Source of the DNA: JAUMBM01 sp964645715
Lineage (GTDB): Bacteria > Bacteroidota > Bacteroidia > Chitinophagales > Saprospiraceae
Reading direction: 5' to 3'
DNA: 64,000 nt
Assembly: GCA_964645715.1 (NCBI GenBank)
Contig: CAZYAO010000017.1
Coordinates: 6,708 to 70,707, forward strand
Below, one piece after another: positions 46,015 to 53,666 of this stretch; position 1 is the stretch's first letter; each line of letters starts with the position of its first letter. Below the pieces are notes generated by a model, which ran no database searches, had not been told where the DNA came from, and saw only the letters and a list, made by a program, of their open reading frames with translations. The translations under genes were made by a program, and so were the position numbers.

Positions 46015-46067
46015 GAACGGTCGTTTTGTTCATGAAAGGGGGGTTCTATTTAGGGAACGGTCGTTTT
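46015..46067. promoter_or_regulatory. Direct repeats GAACGGTCGTTTT, possible operator pair
   Basis: Exact 13-base copies lie at 46015-46027 and 46055-46067, 40 bases apart (close to four helical turns). Each contains the near-palindrome AACG-GT-CGTT. They sit upstream of the SRPBCC gene (start 45984, minus). This arrangement is typical of repressor sites; the regulator is unknown. Confidence 0.4.
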
Positions 46068-46122
46068 TGATATTTTTTGGAAAAAAAATGGATAAAAAAT
46101 AGGGCGTTTTCAAAAAATGAAA

Positions 46123-46130
46123 TAGCTTTG
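46123..46130 (+). promoter_or_regulatory. Promoter box TAGCTTTG for the structured RNA
   Basis: This is a TAnnTTTG match about 370 bases upstream of a strong terminator, with no protein gene between. No good -33 TTTG is present. Confidence 0.45.
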
Positions 46131-46136
46131 CAATGT

Positions 46137-46508
46137 TTTAATCATTATCCCAACAACTGAACATATTATGAAACTGATCACTGGCCTCCGTGCCTTTCCT
46201 CACGCCCCGTGCAGGGCTGTTCATCCCGGCAATTCCGCCAATTTTCCTTCTTCCATTCCTGTATTGATTATCTGATTTTCCAGCTTAACTCGATCGCAAT
46301 TTCATCGTTGCCATCAGGGTCGTTTGCCCTGTAAATCTCTATTTTCTTTCACCTGCAGAGGTGTTTAGAACCGACCTCGGTGTGTCTGGTTCCAACAGCA
46401 AGCATTGACGTACATGCGCTGTAAGGGGCATGTTCTATCATAAAGAAGCAAGTAGATTTGTAAAGGGTTTCTTAATTGTCGCCGGGAGATTTGCTCCCGG
46501 CTTTTTTT
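46137..46508 (+). ncRNA. Unidentified structured RNA of about 370 nt
   Basis: The segment runs from a promoter-like box to a canonical terminator and holds at least five local hairpins: GCCC/GGGC (46204-46217), CAGGG/CCCTG (46315-46331), CACCT/AGGTG (46350-46363), GAACC/GGTTC (46368-46392) and ACATGC/GCATGT (46412-46433). It lacks the hallmark sequences I know for tmRNA, RNase P RNA and SRP RNA on either strand. A 35-codon frame starting at the ATG 46169-46171 could be a leader peptide, which would make the element an attenuator for the downstream gene. The terminator fits either reading. The strand rests on promoter and terminator direction. Confidence 0.45.
46481..46508 (+). terminator. Canonical terminator at the end of the structured RNA
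   Basis: The arms GCCGGGAG (46481-46488) and CTCCCGGC (46494-46501) are followed by seven T. It lies about 107 bases upstream of the TreS-maltokinase start. Confidence 0.85.
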
Positions 46509-46614
46509 ATAATACCCCCCACCCATGTAAATATTCGTACAGACTGCTTATTTTGAATGCGTTTTGTAGAGCCCACAGCTCATTCATCGTTCACACATGT
46601 AAGCAGTTGTTACC

Positions 46615-49600
46615 ATGAGTAATACCAACTGGTTTAAAGATGCTGTATTGTATACGGTTCATCTCCGTTCTTTTTACGACAGCAGCGGCAATGGTATGGG
46701 GGATATCAACGGGCTGATTGCCAAGCTTGATTATCTGGAAGACCTGGGTATCAACTGCCTGTCACTATTGCCTTTTTACCCTTCTCCGCTGCGGGATGAC
46801 GGCTACGATATTACCGATTACCTCGATGTACACCCGGACCTGGGCACTGTGGCGCATTTCGAACTATTGCTGTCGGAAGCGCATCGGCGGGGTATTCGGG
46901 TGGTCATTGATATTATAATGAACCATACGAGTACGCGGCATCCATGGTTTCAGCGCGCCCGGCAGGCACCGCCTTTTACCAGCGAGCGGGATTTTTATAT
47001 ATGGAGTGATACGCAGGATCGATATCGCGAAGCGTCGATTCTTTTTAGCGACGCGGAGACCAGCAACTGGGAGTGGGACAATGTGGCGGGGGCCTACTAC
47101 TGGCATCGGTTTTATAGCCATCAGGCGGATCTGAACTATGACAATCCAATGGTGCGGCAGGAAATTCAGCGGGTTATCAGCTACTGGTTACAGCTGGGCG
47201 TTGACGGACTGCGTTTGTCAAGCATCGCTTATATATGTAGGAAGGAGGGGAGCAGTTGTGAAAATTTACCGCCCATACACGATTATCTGCGAGAACTTCG
47301 GGCTTATGTGGATAGTGCTTTCCCTGGTAGATTGTTGTTGGTGGATACCAATCTCTGGCCTGAGGAGGCAGCCCAATATTTCGGTAAGGGCGATGAATGT
47401 CATGTCAACTACCATTTTCCGCTGATGCCGCGCTTGTTCGTTGCTTTGCAGACGGAGGATCGCTATCCGATACTGGATATTTTTGATCAGACACCCGAAA
47501 TTCCTGATAATTGCCAGTGGGCACTTTTTTTGCGCAACCACGATGATCTGACGCTGTCAATGGTGACTGATGAGGAGCGCGATTATCTTCTCCGGGTGCT
47601 GGCCAATGATCCGGGAGCCCGGATTCACAAAGGTATCCGCCGCCGCCTGGCTCCTTTGCTGGGCAATGACCGACGCAAGATAGAACTGCTCAACGTATTG
47701 TTGTTCAGCCTCCCGGGTAGTCCGGTGATTTACTACGGAGACGAAATCGGCATGGGGGATAATATCTATCTGGGCGACCGGAACGGTATGCGCACCCCCA
47801 TGCAGTGGAATGATGACCGCAACGCAGGGTTTTCGGTAGCCAACCCGCAGCGGCTGTTTTTGCCGGTCATTAGTGATCCTACTTTTCGCTATGAGGCAGT
47901 TAATGTCGATAGTCAGCTCAACAATCCTGCTTCACTGCTTTGGTGGATGAAGCTGCTGATAGCTACCCGCAAGCAACTGCAGGCCTTCAGTAGGGGCAGT
48001 ATCCGCTTTTTGGAGCCTGTCAATAGCAAAGTGCTTGCTTTTCTGCGGGTATATGCGCAGGAGCAACTGCTGGTGGTGGTCAACCTGTCGAGACACTCGC
48101 AGTCGGTCGAACTGGATTTGTCGGCTTATGCGGGTGTGCAGCCTGTCGAAATTTTTAGCCAGAACAAATTTTTTTCCATCGGGGAGGCTCCCTACCGTTT
48201 TACGCTGGGGCCTTATGGTTACTATTGGTTTTTGCTGGAACAGGCAGAAGCTTCGGCCGACGGCGCAGCCGAGCGCAAAATTCCGGATACAGAGGTTTCG
48301 GCCGACTGGCCGGACCTTTTTGAGGTGTATAGCGCCAGGCGCATTTTTGAAAAAAAAATACTCCCGGCTTACCTGCCCGGCTGTCGCTGGTTTGCAGGTA
48401 AGTCCAGAAAGGTGGTAGCGCTGACGGTTGTGCAGGCGCTGCCGGTATGGGCCGGACAATCAAAGGCTTATCTGCTGTTGCTACAGCTTCGCTATACAGA
48501 AGGCTTGCCGGAAACTTACCAGTTGCCGGTCTGGTTTGAAACAGATGCCACTCGTATCGTCCACTTTTTGAAAAATGAACCGACAGCAGTCATCAGTTAC
48601 CTGAAGACATCCCGACAGGAAGGATTGGTGGTCGATGCTCTGTTTGAGGAGTCCTTCAGGCGCAGCTTGTTTGGGCTTATAAAAAGTAACAGCAGCCTGC
48701 CACTGCCCGTCGGGCAGCTACGGTTTGAGGCGGGTAAGATGTTGGCCGAGGAGGAGGAGGAGGTAGCCGAATTACGCGCAGAACTGTTGCGGGTAGAACA
48801 GAGCAATACGTCGATCATTTACGATGATCGCTATTTTTTCAAAATGTACCGCAAATTAGATACGGATATCAATCCCGATCTTGAGCTCGTGCGCTTTTTG
48901 TCAGAACAGACGCCTTTTGCACACTCGCCCCGCTACGGAGGGGGTATTGAGCTGCTGAATACGCAGGACGACAGCAGTACCATTCTGGGATTGCTACAGA
49001 ATAAAATTCCGAATAAGGGGGAGGCTTGGACACTGATGCTGCAGACGCTTGCGCGCTTCTATGCGCGGGTACTGGAAGGGGGCAGACCCGATGGCCTGCC
49101 GATGCTGATCAATGACTATCGCTTGTCGGCAGCCGAGCTGCCGGAACAGCTACAGCTACTCATCGGGCCGGAGACCCTCGCGTATGCCGCCCTGCTGGGG
49201 CGTCGCACCGCCGAAATGCACAGCGCACTAGCAGCCGGCACCGGGCCAGCTTTTGCACCTGAGCCTTTTACAATGCATTATCAACGAAGTGTTTATGCAG
49301 CGCATCGGAAGCTGCTCACGGAGAAGATGGATGCGCTGCAGCTGCAACTCGAGCGGTTGCCGGCTGCCGCCCTGCCTGAGGCTGAGGCTGTGCTGGCAAT
49401 GCGCCCTGTGCTGTTGGATGGCTTCCGTGAGATCTACAGCCGCCGCGTGGAGGCTGTCAAAATTCGTATCCATGGGGATTATCACCTCGGGCAGGTACTT
49501 TTTGATGGCAGCGATTTTTTCATCATTGATTTTGAGGGGGAGCCAATGCTTTCCATCTCGGAAAGACGGCTGAAAAGGACACCTTTCAAGGATGTAGCGG

Positions 49601-49911
49601 GTATGTTGCGTTCCTTTCACTACGCTGCTTATGCACAACTACTGCTCAATACGGGCTACACCCGTGAACAGATGCCACTGCTCGAAGCCTGGGCAGAGCA
49701 ATGGTATCACTGTGTACGGGCTGTGTTTTTACAGACATATCTACAAACAGCAGGTAACCAGTCATTTATACCAAAAGAAGCTGAAGCAGTGCAGCTGCTG
49801 TTGCGCATTTATCTGCTGGAAAAGGTTATCTATGAAATGGGCTATGAGATGAACGCACGTCCCGACTGGCTTCGCATCCCGCTTCGCGGCCTGCTTGGTA
49901 TGCGGCCTTAA
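46615..49911 (+). CDS. Trehalose synthase-maltokinase fusion with altered TreS active site
   Basis: This 1098-residue protein joins a GH13 trehalose-synthase-like domain (about 1-560) to a maltokinase (about 570-1098). In the TreS/maltokinase route, trehalose becomes maltose and then maltose-1-phosphate, the donor for GlgE glucan synthesis. The GH13 frame is well kept: DDGYDITDYLDVHPDLGT, DIIMNHTSTRHPWF, YYGDEIGMGDN. However, the catalytic nucleophile Asp of the GFRLDA motif is Ser202 (GLRLSSIAY) and the acid/base Glu is Asp244 (LLLVDTNLWPE); only Asp310 (RNHDD) remains. The kinase keeps the RWFAGK cap motif, HGDYHLGQ (Asp955) and DFEGEP (Asp972). I infer an inactive or repurposed TreS half with an active kinase. 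No glgE or glgB lies in the window. Confidence 0.9.
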   Translation: MSNTNWFKDAVLYTVHLRSFYDSSGNGMGDINGLIAKLDYLEDLGINCLSLLPFYPSPLRDDGYDITDYLDVHPDLGTVAHFELLLSEAHRRGIRVVIDIIMNHTSTRHPWFQRARQAPPFTSERDFYIWSDTQDRYREASILFSDAETSNWEWDNVAGAYYWHRFYSHQADLNYDNPMVRQEIQRVISYWLQLGVDGLRLSSIAYICRKEGSSCENLPPIHDYLRELRAYVDSAFPGRLLLVDTNLWPEEAAQYFGKGDECHVNYHFPLMPRLFVALQTEDRYPILDIFDQTPEIPDNCQWALFLRNHDDLTLSMVTDEERDYLLRVLANDPGARIHKGIRRRLAPLLGNDRRKIELLNVLLFSLPGSPVIYYGDEIGMGDNIYLGDRNGMRTPMQWNDDRNAGFSVANPQRLFLPVISDPTFRYEAVNVDSQLNNPASLLWWMKLLIATRKQLQAFSRGSIRFLEPVNSKVLAFLRVYAQEQLLVVVNLSRHSQSVELDLSAYAGVQPVEIFSQNKFFSIGEAPYRFTLGPYGYYWFLLEQAEASADGAAERKIPDTEVSADWPDLFEVYSARRIFEKKILPAYLPGCRWFAGKSRKVVALTVVQALPVWAGQSKAYLLLLQLRYTEGLPETYQLPVWFETDATRIVHFLKNEPTAVISYLKTSRQEGLVVDALFEESFRRSLFGLIKSNSSLPLPVGQLRFEAGKMLAEEEEEVAELRAELLRVEQSNTSIIYDDRYFFKMYRKLDTDINPDLELVRFLSEQTPFAHSPRYGGGIELLNTQDDSSTILGLLQNKIPNKGEAWTLMLQTLARFYARVLEGGRPDGLPMLINDYRLSAAELPEQLQLLIGPETLAYAALLGRRTAEMHSALAAGTGPAFAPEPFTMHYQRSVYAAHRKLLTEKMDALQLQLERLPAAALPEAEAVLAMRPVLLDGFREIYSRRVEAVKIRIHGDYHLGQVLFDGSDFFIIDFEGEPMLSISERRLKRTPFKDVAGMLRSFHYAAYAQLLLNTGYTREQMPLLEAWAEQWYHCVRAVFLQTYLQTAGNQSFIPKEAEAVQLLLRIYLLEKVIYEMGYEMNARPDWLRIPLRGLLGMRP

Positions 49912-49992
49912 AGATGATTCGGACAGGCTAAAAAGAAACCATAAAGTCGCACCATGCCAAGACTGTACCATGGAAAAAACAGTCCTGGCAGG

Positions 49993-50559
49993 CTACAAAA
50001 GCCCTAGTCCTTTGGGGCCGAGTGCCCACACAAGGCCGGCTACGGTATGCGGGTGGGCAAAGGCTCCTTCAAGCAGCTGCTGCCGAAGCTCGCTCAGCGG
50101 TAGCAGTGACCATTCAATGTCTTCGCCTTCATCAAGTTGTCGAGGGTGGTCGGCAGATAAGCCTGTGGCCAAAAAGGTGTGTAGGTAACTGCTCATAAAA
50201 ACAGGATTGGCGGGGTTGCTGCCCAGGTGCTGCCAGCTGTCGGCCTGCCAGCCTGTTTCTTCCTGCAGCTCGCGACCGGCCGCTTGCAGGGGGAGCTCGC
50301 CCGGGTCAACGAGGCCGCCCGGCAACTCAAGGTGGTACTCCCGACTGCCAAAGCGGTACTGTCTTACCAGCAGGATCTCCTGTTGAGGGGTGATTGCTAC
50401 AATTTGCACAGAATCAGGACCTTCTAGTATGGTCATCCGGGCGCTGTGCTGGTTGCGCGGATTGAGCACGGTATCCCAGCGAACTTTGAAAAGGCGCAGG
50501 CCGGGACCGTATTCGGTACGAACACGCTCCCAGCCCTGCTGCGGCCGTTGTAAATCCAT
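49993..50559 (-). CDS. Nudix hydrolase, ADP-ribose pyrophosphatase-like
   Basis: This 188-residue protein has a complete Nudix box, GGLVDPGE followed by RELQEETGW, which binds the metal for hydrolysis of a nucleoside diphosphate linked to X. The upstream ILLVRQYRFGSREYHLELPGG segment resembles ADP-sugar pyrophosphatases; the substrate is inference. It starts nine bases after the transglycosylase gene stops and is probably co-transcribed with it. Confidence 0.9.
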   Translation of the reverse strand: MDLQRPQQGWERVRTEYGPGLRLFKVRWDTVLNPRNQHSARMTILEGPDSVQIVAITPQQEILLVRQYRFGSREYHLELPGGLVDPGELPLQAAGRELQEETGWQADSWQHLGSNPANPVFMSSYLHTFLATGLSADHPRQLDEGEDIEWSLLPLSELRQQLLEGAFAHPHTVAGLVWALGPKGLGLL

Positions 50560-50568
50560 AGTGGAAAA

Positions 50569-51471
50569 TTACTGATAAGGAATCTTTATTTCATAGGTCT
50601 TCCGGTTGGGATTGGTCAGCTTATCACTGATGAGCCAGGGGTTGTAGAGTTTCAGACTTCGATAGCTAATGCCATACCGCCGGGCAAATTCGCCCAGACT
50701 AGGGATGGGCTCACTGATGGTTATGATGCGGTAATCGTCGAGCGGTGGGTAATAGTCGACAGGATCGAGCTGATAACCAAAATCGAGTGGCCGGCTGATG
50801 ATTTCTTTGAAAGCCATCACCCGGAATACATAGCGGCCAGTCTCTTCATTGAGATTGAGGTCGTAATAATTGGAAGAAAGTTGACGCTGAACTTCACTGC
50901 TGAGTCCGCCACCACCCATATTATAGGCAGCTGCCGCCAGCGTCCAGCTGCCAAAACGCTCCTTGTAGCGCCGAAGGTAGATGGCGGCAGCACGGGTAGA
51001 TTTTTCCAAGTGGTTGCGCTCATCAACTTCATTGTTGATTTCGAGCCCTAGCGAGACGGCTGTTTCGCGCATAAACTGCCACATACCCCGTGCACCGGCA
51101 GATGAAGAGGAGTTGCGCAGGTTGCTTTCAGCAACCGCTACGTACTTCATGTCATCGTGCACACGCTCTTCGCGCAGGATTCGCTCTATGGTAGGGAAGT
51201 AGCGACTACTGTACTTAATTGCCATGAGGGTATTGGCATGGCCGTACGTATTTATGGTCAGCTCCCTTTCCAGGCGATCAAGGGCATCATCATTATTGGC
51301 CGGAAGGGCTTCTCCCGCCAAACTGAAGTTGCGATTGAGGTTTACAGACCTGATAACTTGTGGCAGCTCTCGGGCGTCGCTGCTATTCTCTGGTTGACGG
51401 CTGCTAAGCAGCAAAGTGGCCAACAGTGTGGCGGTAAGGGCAATGTTAATACCGGTAGCTACATTTTTCAT
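50569..51471 (-). CDS. Lytic transglycosylase (SLT domain), MltD-like
   Basis: This 300-residue exported enzyme cuts the glycan strand of peptidoglycan between MurNAc and GlcNAc, forming 1,6-anhydro ends. The N-terminal hydrophobic segment (about 7-24) is a signal or anchor. The SLT core has catalytic Glu115 in AVAESNLRNSSSSAGARGMWQF (split here by residue role) and AAAYNMGGGG. A C-terminal LysM-like portion (about 255-300: SLGEFARRYGISYRSLKLYNPW) may bind the wall. The Nudix gene follows after nine bases. Confidence 0.9.
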   Translation of the reverse strand: MKNVATGINIALTATLLATLLLSSRQPENSSDARELPQVIRSVNLNRNFSLAGEALPANNDDALDRLERELTINTYGHANTLMAIKYSSRYFPTIERILREERVHDDMKYVAVAESNLRNSSSSAGARGMWQFMRETAVSLGLEINNEVDERNHLEKSTRAAAIYLRRYKERFGSWTLAAAAYNMGGGGLSSEVQRQLSSNYYDLNLNEETGRYVFRVMAFKEIISRPLDFGYQLDPVDYYPPLDDYRIITISEPIPSLGEFARRYGISYRSLKLYNPWLISDKLTNPNRKTYEIKIPYQ

Positions 51472-51543
51472 ACGTTATTATTATGGAATTAAGTAATTAA
51501 TATGTTTAGGTCTCTGGCCGTAGCTCGCTGCCGCCTGTAGCGG

Positions 51544-51564
51544 GCAGGCAGCAAAGCTGCCTGC
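51544..51564 (-). terminator. Hairpin after the DUF2480 gene
   Basis: Perfect 9-bp arms GCAGGCAGC (51544-51552) and GCTGCCTGC (51556-51564) enclose AAA, directly abutting the stop codon at 51565. No T tract follows on the minus strand. Confidence 0.45.
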
Positions 51565-52074
51565 TCAGCGCGGTTTTTTATAAATTGGAACGGTGGAGCA
51601 GGGCTCGCCAAACATGATGCTGCGTGCCAGCGGCCGCAACAGCCGCGTAATCTCCAGATAGGCAGCGGGCGGCACTGGGTAGTCACTGCAGCCTTTTACC
51701 ACTACACGCTGATCTTCATAAGCACTTAGATCCAGTTGCGCGAGTGCCCGGGTAAAATATACTTCGTAATAGGTTTTTTCGTTACCCTGAAAAATATCAG
51801 CAGCAAAGGGCTCGGCGTAGGATGCTACCAGCATATAAGCCCATACAGGAATGATGGCATCGGCAGAGCAGTATACAAGCAGTGCCTTGCCCGCATACTG
51901 TGACCAGTCATGCACAGCCAAGGCGTCCCGAAAATCTTTTTCCTTCAGAATCAGTTCCATGAAAAGATAGTCCTTCAGGTCAAAATGTGCCAGCGGTGTA
52001 TGGGGAAAAAAATCTTCCAGCTTGAGGGTAATCAGCCCGCTGTTTGCCACTCTGTTTACCAATGGTGATTCCAT
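51565..52074 (-). CDS. DUF2480 family protein
   Basis: This 169-residue cytoplasmic protein matches the DUF2480 family, found mainly in Bacteroidota: VNRVANSGLITLKLEDFFP at the start, FDLKDYLFMELILKEKDFR, HDWSQYAGKALLVYCSADAIIPVWAYML in segments, VVVKGCSDYPVPPAAY and GEPCSTVPIYK at the end. The function is unknown. The two conserved cysteine-containing segments (VYCSAD, KGCSDYP) and GEPCS might form a redox or metal site, which is inference. It starts 18 bases after scpB stops on the same strand. Confidence 0.88.
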   Translation of the reverse strand: MESPLVNRVANSGLITLKLEDFFPHTPLAHFDLKDYLFMELILKEKDFRDALAVHDWSQYAGKALLVYCSADAIIPVWAYMLVASYAEPFAADIFQGNEKTYYEVYFTRALAQLDLSAYEDQRVVVKGCSDYPVPPAAYLEITRLLRPLARSIMFGEPCSTVPIYKKPR

Positions 52075-52092
52075 GCATCTTCGTGTTTAAGG

Positions 52093-52677
52093 TTACGCAG
52101 GATTGACCTCCTCTTCCATGGCCTCATCATCGCCTATCTTGTTGTCTGTCTGCGCCAGCTCTTTGAGTTTGGGCAACTCGTCGAGACTTCGGAGGCCAAA
52201 GTAATCCATAAATTTGTCAGTTGTACCATACAGCAGCGGTCTTCCCGGACCGTCACTGCGTCCTGTAATGGCTATCAGTTCCTTTTCCAGCAGCTTTTGT
52301 ATCGCATAATCGGAGTTGACCCCGCGGACGCGTTCCAGATCGCTCTTGGATACGGGTTGCCGGTAGGCAATGATGGCAAGTGTCTCCAGGGCAGTCCGCG
52401 ACAACCGCTTACGGGTGGTTTGCTTTAGGTAGACACTTACCGTATGATGGTAGGCACCCTTGGTGAGAAACTGATAGCCACTGCCAATGGCGGCTATGTC
52501 AAAGGCACTGGTATCTCCGCTGTAGCGTTGCTGTAGCTGCTCAATGGCCAACTGTATTTCTTCTGCTGAAAAGGAAACACCCAGAACTTCCGCAAGGCAG
52601 TTGTTAATCTCCTCTAAAGTGATGGGATGGTCTGCCGCAAAGATCAAGGCCTCAATATGTTGTTCCAGCTTTTCCAA
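52093..52677 (-). CDS. scpB: Segregation and condensation protein B
   Basis: This 194-residue protein is the winged-helix kleisin partner of the SMC-ScpA complex that compacts chromosomes. Family features are IEALIFAADHPITLEEI at the start, SRTALETLAIIAYRQPVSKSDLERVRGVNSDYAI in two blocks, and GRPLLYGTTDKFMDYFGL. The only suitable start is TTG at 52677; an in-frame stop lies 15 bases upstream and no in-frame ATG precedes the conserved region. scpA is not in the window. A TATTTTTG box lies at 52701-52708, and DUF2480 follows at 18 bases. Confidence 0.93.
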   Translation of the reverse strand: MEKLEQHIEALIFAADHPITLEEINNCLAEVLGVSFSAEEIQLAIEQLQQRYSGDTSAFDIAAIGSGYQFLTKGAYHHTVSVYLKQTTRKRLSRTALETLAIIAYRQPVSKSDLERVRGVNSDYAIQKLLEKELIAITGRSDGPGRPLLYGTTDKFMDYFGLRSLDELPKLKELAQTDNKIGDDEAMEEEVNPA

Positions 52678-52700
52678 GGATTCAGCAACTAGTTAAGTTG

Positions 52701-52708
52701 CAAAAATA
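52701..52708 (-). promoter_or_regulatory. Promoter box TATTTTTG for scpB
   Basis: This is a TAnnTTTG match on the minus strand, 23 bases upstream of the TTG start codon. Confidence 0.45.
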
Positions 52709-52731
52709 GTGATTTTATGCAGATGCTGCCA

Positions 52732-52760
52732 TTTTTGATTTTTCTTTAAAAAATCAAAAA
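52732..52760. repeat. A/T palindrome paired with 52767-52814
   Basis: The arms TTTTTGATTTTT (52732-52743) and AAAAATCAAAAA (52749-52760) enclose CTTTA. It repeats the TTTGATTTTT sequence seen at 801-830. Confidence 0.65.
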
Positions 52761-52766
52761 AATACG

Positions 52767-52814
52767 GTTTAGCACAATCCTTGGTGGCTACAGCCACCAA
52801 GGATTGTGCTAAAC
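52767..52814. repeat. Perfect 23-bp-arm palindrome (T-stem-A family)
   Basis: The arms at 52767-52789 and 52792-52814 are perfectly complementary with a 2-base spacer AC; the apex is CTTGGTGGCT and AGCCACCAAG. It lies seven bases beyond the superoxide dismutase stop and is the longest perfect palindrome of the family in this window. Confidence 0.75.
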
Positions 52815-52820
52815 GCTTCG

Positions 52821-53549
52821 CTAGCGCGCTAGCGCAAAGCGCTCTGCTACCTTATCCCAGTTTACAACATTCCAGAAAGCTGTGATGTAGTCAGGTCGAC
52901 GATTTTGGTACTTGAGATAGTACGCATGTTCCCATACGTCAAGCCCCAGCAGCGGTCGGCCTTGCTGCTTGACGAGCCGTGTCATGAGCGGATTGTCCTG
53001 ATTGGGAGTTGAACTGATAAACAGTTTGCCGCTTTTGTCAACAGAGAGCCATGCCCAGCCGGAGCCAAAACGCCCTTTAGCTTCATTGCTGAAGGTTGTT
53101 TTAAAAGCATCAAAAGATCCGAAAGTTGCATTGATGGCTGCTAGTAATTCGCCCTGAGGACTACCGCCGCCGCCGGGCTTTAGGCTCTCCCAAAAGAGCA
53201 TATGGTTGTAATGGCCACCACCATTGTTGCGCACAGCAGGGAATTTGTCAGTGACCTTGGCCATAATCTCTTCGAGCTCCATGGTCGCAAAGGCAGTATC
53301 TTTAATGGCTGCATTGAGATTATTGACGTATGCATTGTGGTGCTTGCCATGGTGGATTTCCATGGTCTGCTTGTCTATGTGAGGCTCCAGTGCCTCCGGT
53401 GCGTAGGGCAGGGGAGGGAGGGTGAAATCGCCCGTACGCATAGTCTCTGCTACTACGACGGCGTTGTCTCTGCCCAGCATTCGCAGCGGGTTCATCAGGC
53501 CGGCAAAGCCCATCAGGCCTGCGGCGCGCAGAAAGTCTCTTTTGTCCAT
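52821..53549 (-). CDS. Superoxide dismutase (Fe/Mn), possibly exported
   Basis: This 242-residue enzyme converts superoxide to hydrogen peroxide and oxygen. Metal ligands are visible: His66 in EIHHGKHH, His116 in GGHYNHMLFW, and Asp204 and His208 in DVWEHAYY. The domain starts near residue 43 (FTLPPLPYAPEALEPH). Before it lies an extension MDKRDFLRAAGLMGFAGL that looks like a Tat leader with KR in place of RR, so the enzyme may act in the periplasm. Metal choice cannot be decided by eye. ATG 53549 is preferred to 53585. Confidence 0.94.
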   Translation of the reverse strand: MDKRDFLRAAGLMGFAGLMNPLRMLGRDNAVVVAETMRTGDFTLPPLPYAPEALEPHIDKQTMEIHHGKHHNAYVNNLNAAIKDTAFATMELEEIMAKVTDKFPAVRNNGGGHYNHMLFWESLKPGGGGSPQGELLAAINATFGSFDAFKTTFSNEAKGRFGSGWAWLSVDKSGKLFISSTPNQDNPLMTRLVKQQGRPLLGLDVWEHAYYLKYQNRRPDYITAFWNVVNWDKVAERFALAR

Positions 53550-53666
53550 GTGTAAAATCTTTTTTTGTGGCTGTACTGTTATCACTGTAGGCTGTACGCG
53601 GCAACAGTGATGTGTTCCATTTTTTAAAAACGACCTAGTGGATAAAAGGTTGTAATACGAATTCTG

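Noticed and set aside
46123..46508. tmRNA, RNase P RNA or SRP RNA
   Set aside because: Size would suit the first two, but I see neither a tRNA-like end with a tag frame nor a clear RNase P core sequence on either strand. One stretch on the minus strand recalls the RNase P GAGGAAAG element, but the rest does not follow.
46430..46618. A 62-codon plus-strand frame running into the TreS-maltokinase start
   Set aside because: It reads straight through a canonical terminator hairpin and its T tract, and the product has no protein-like features.
52820..52833. A 14-bp perfect palindrome GCTAGCGCGCTAGC
   Set aside because: It is made by the last codons and stop of the superoxide dismutase gene and fits chance in a repetitive GCG-CTA context.
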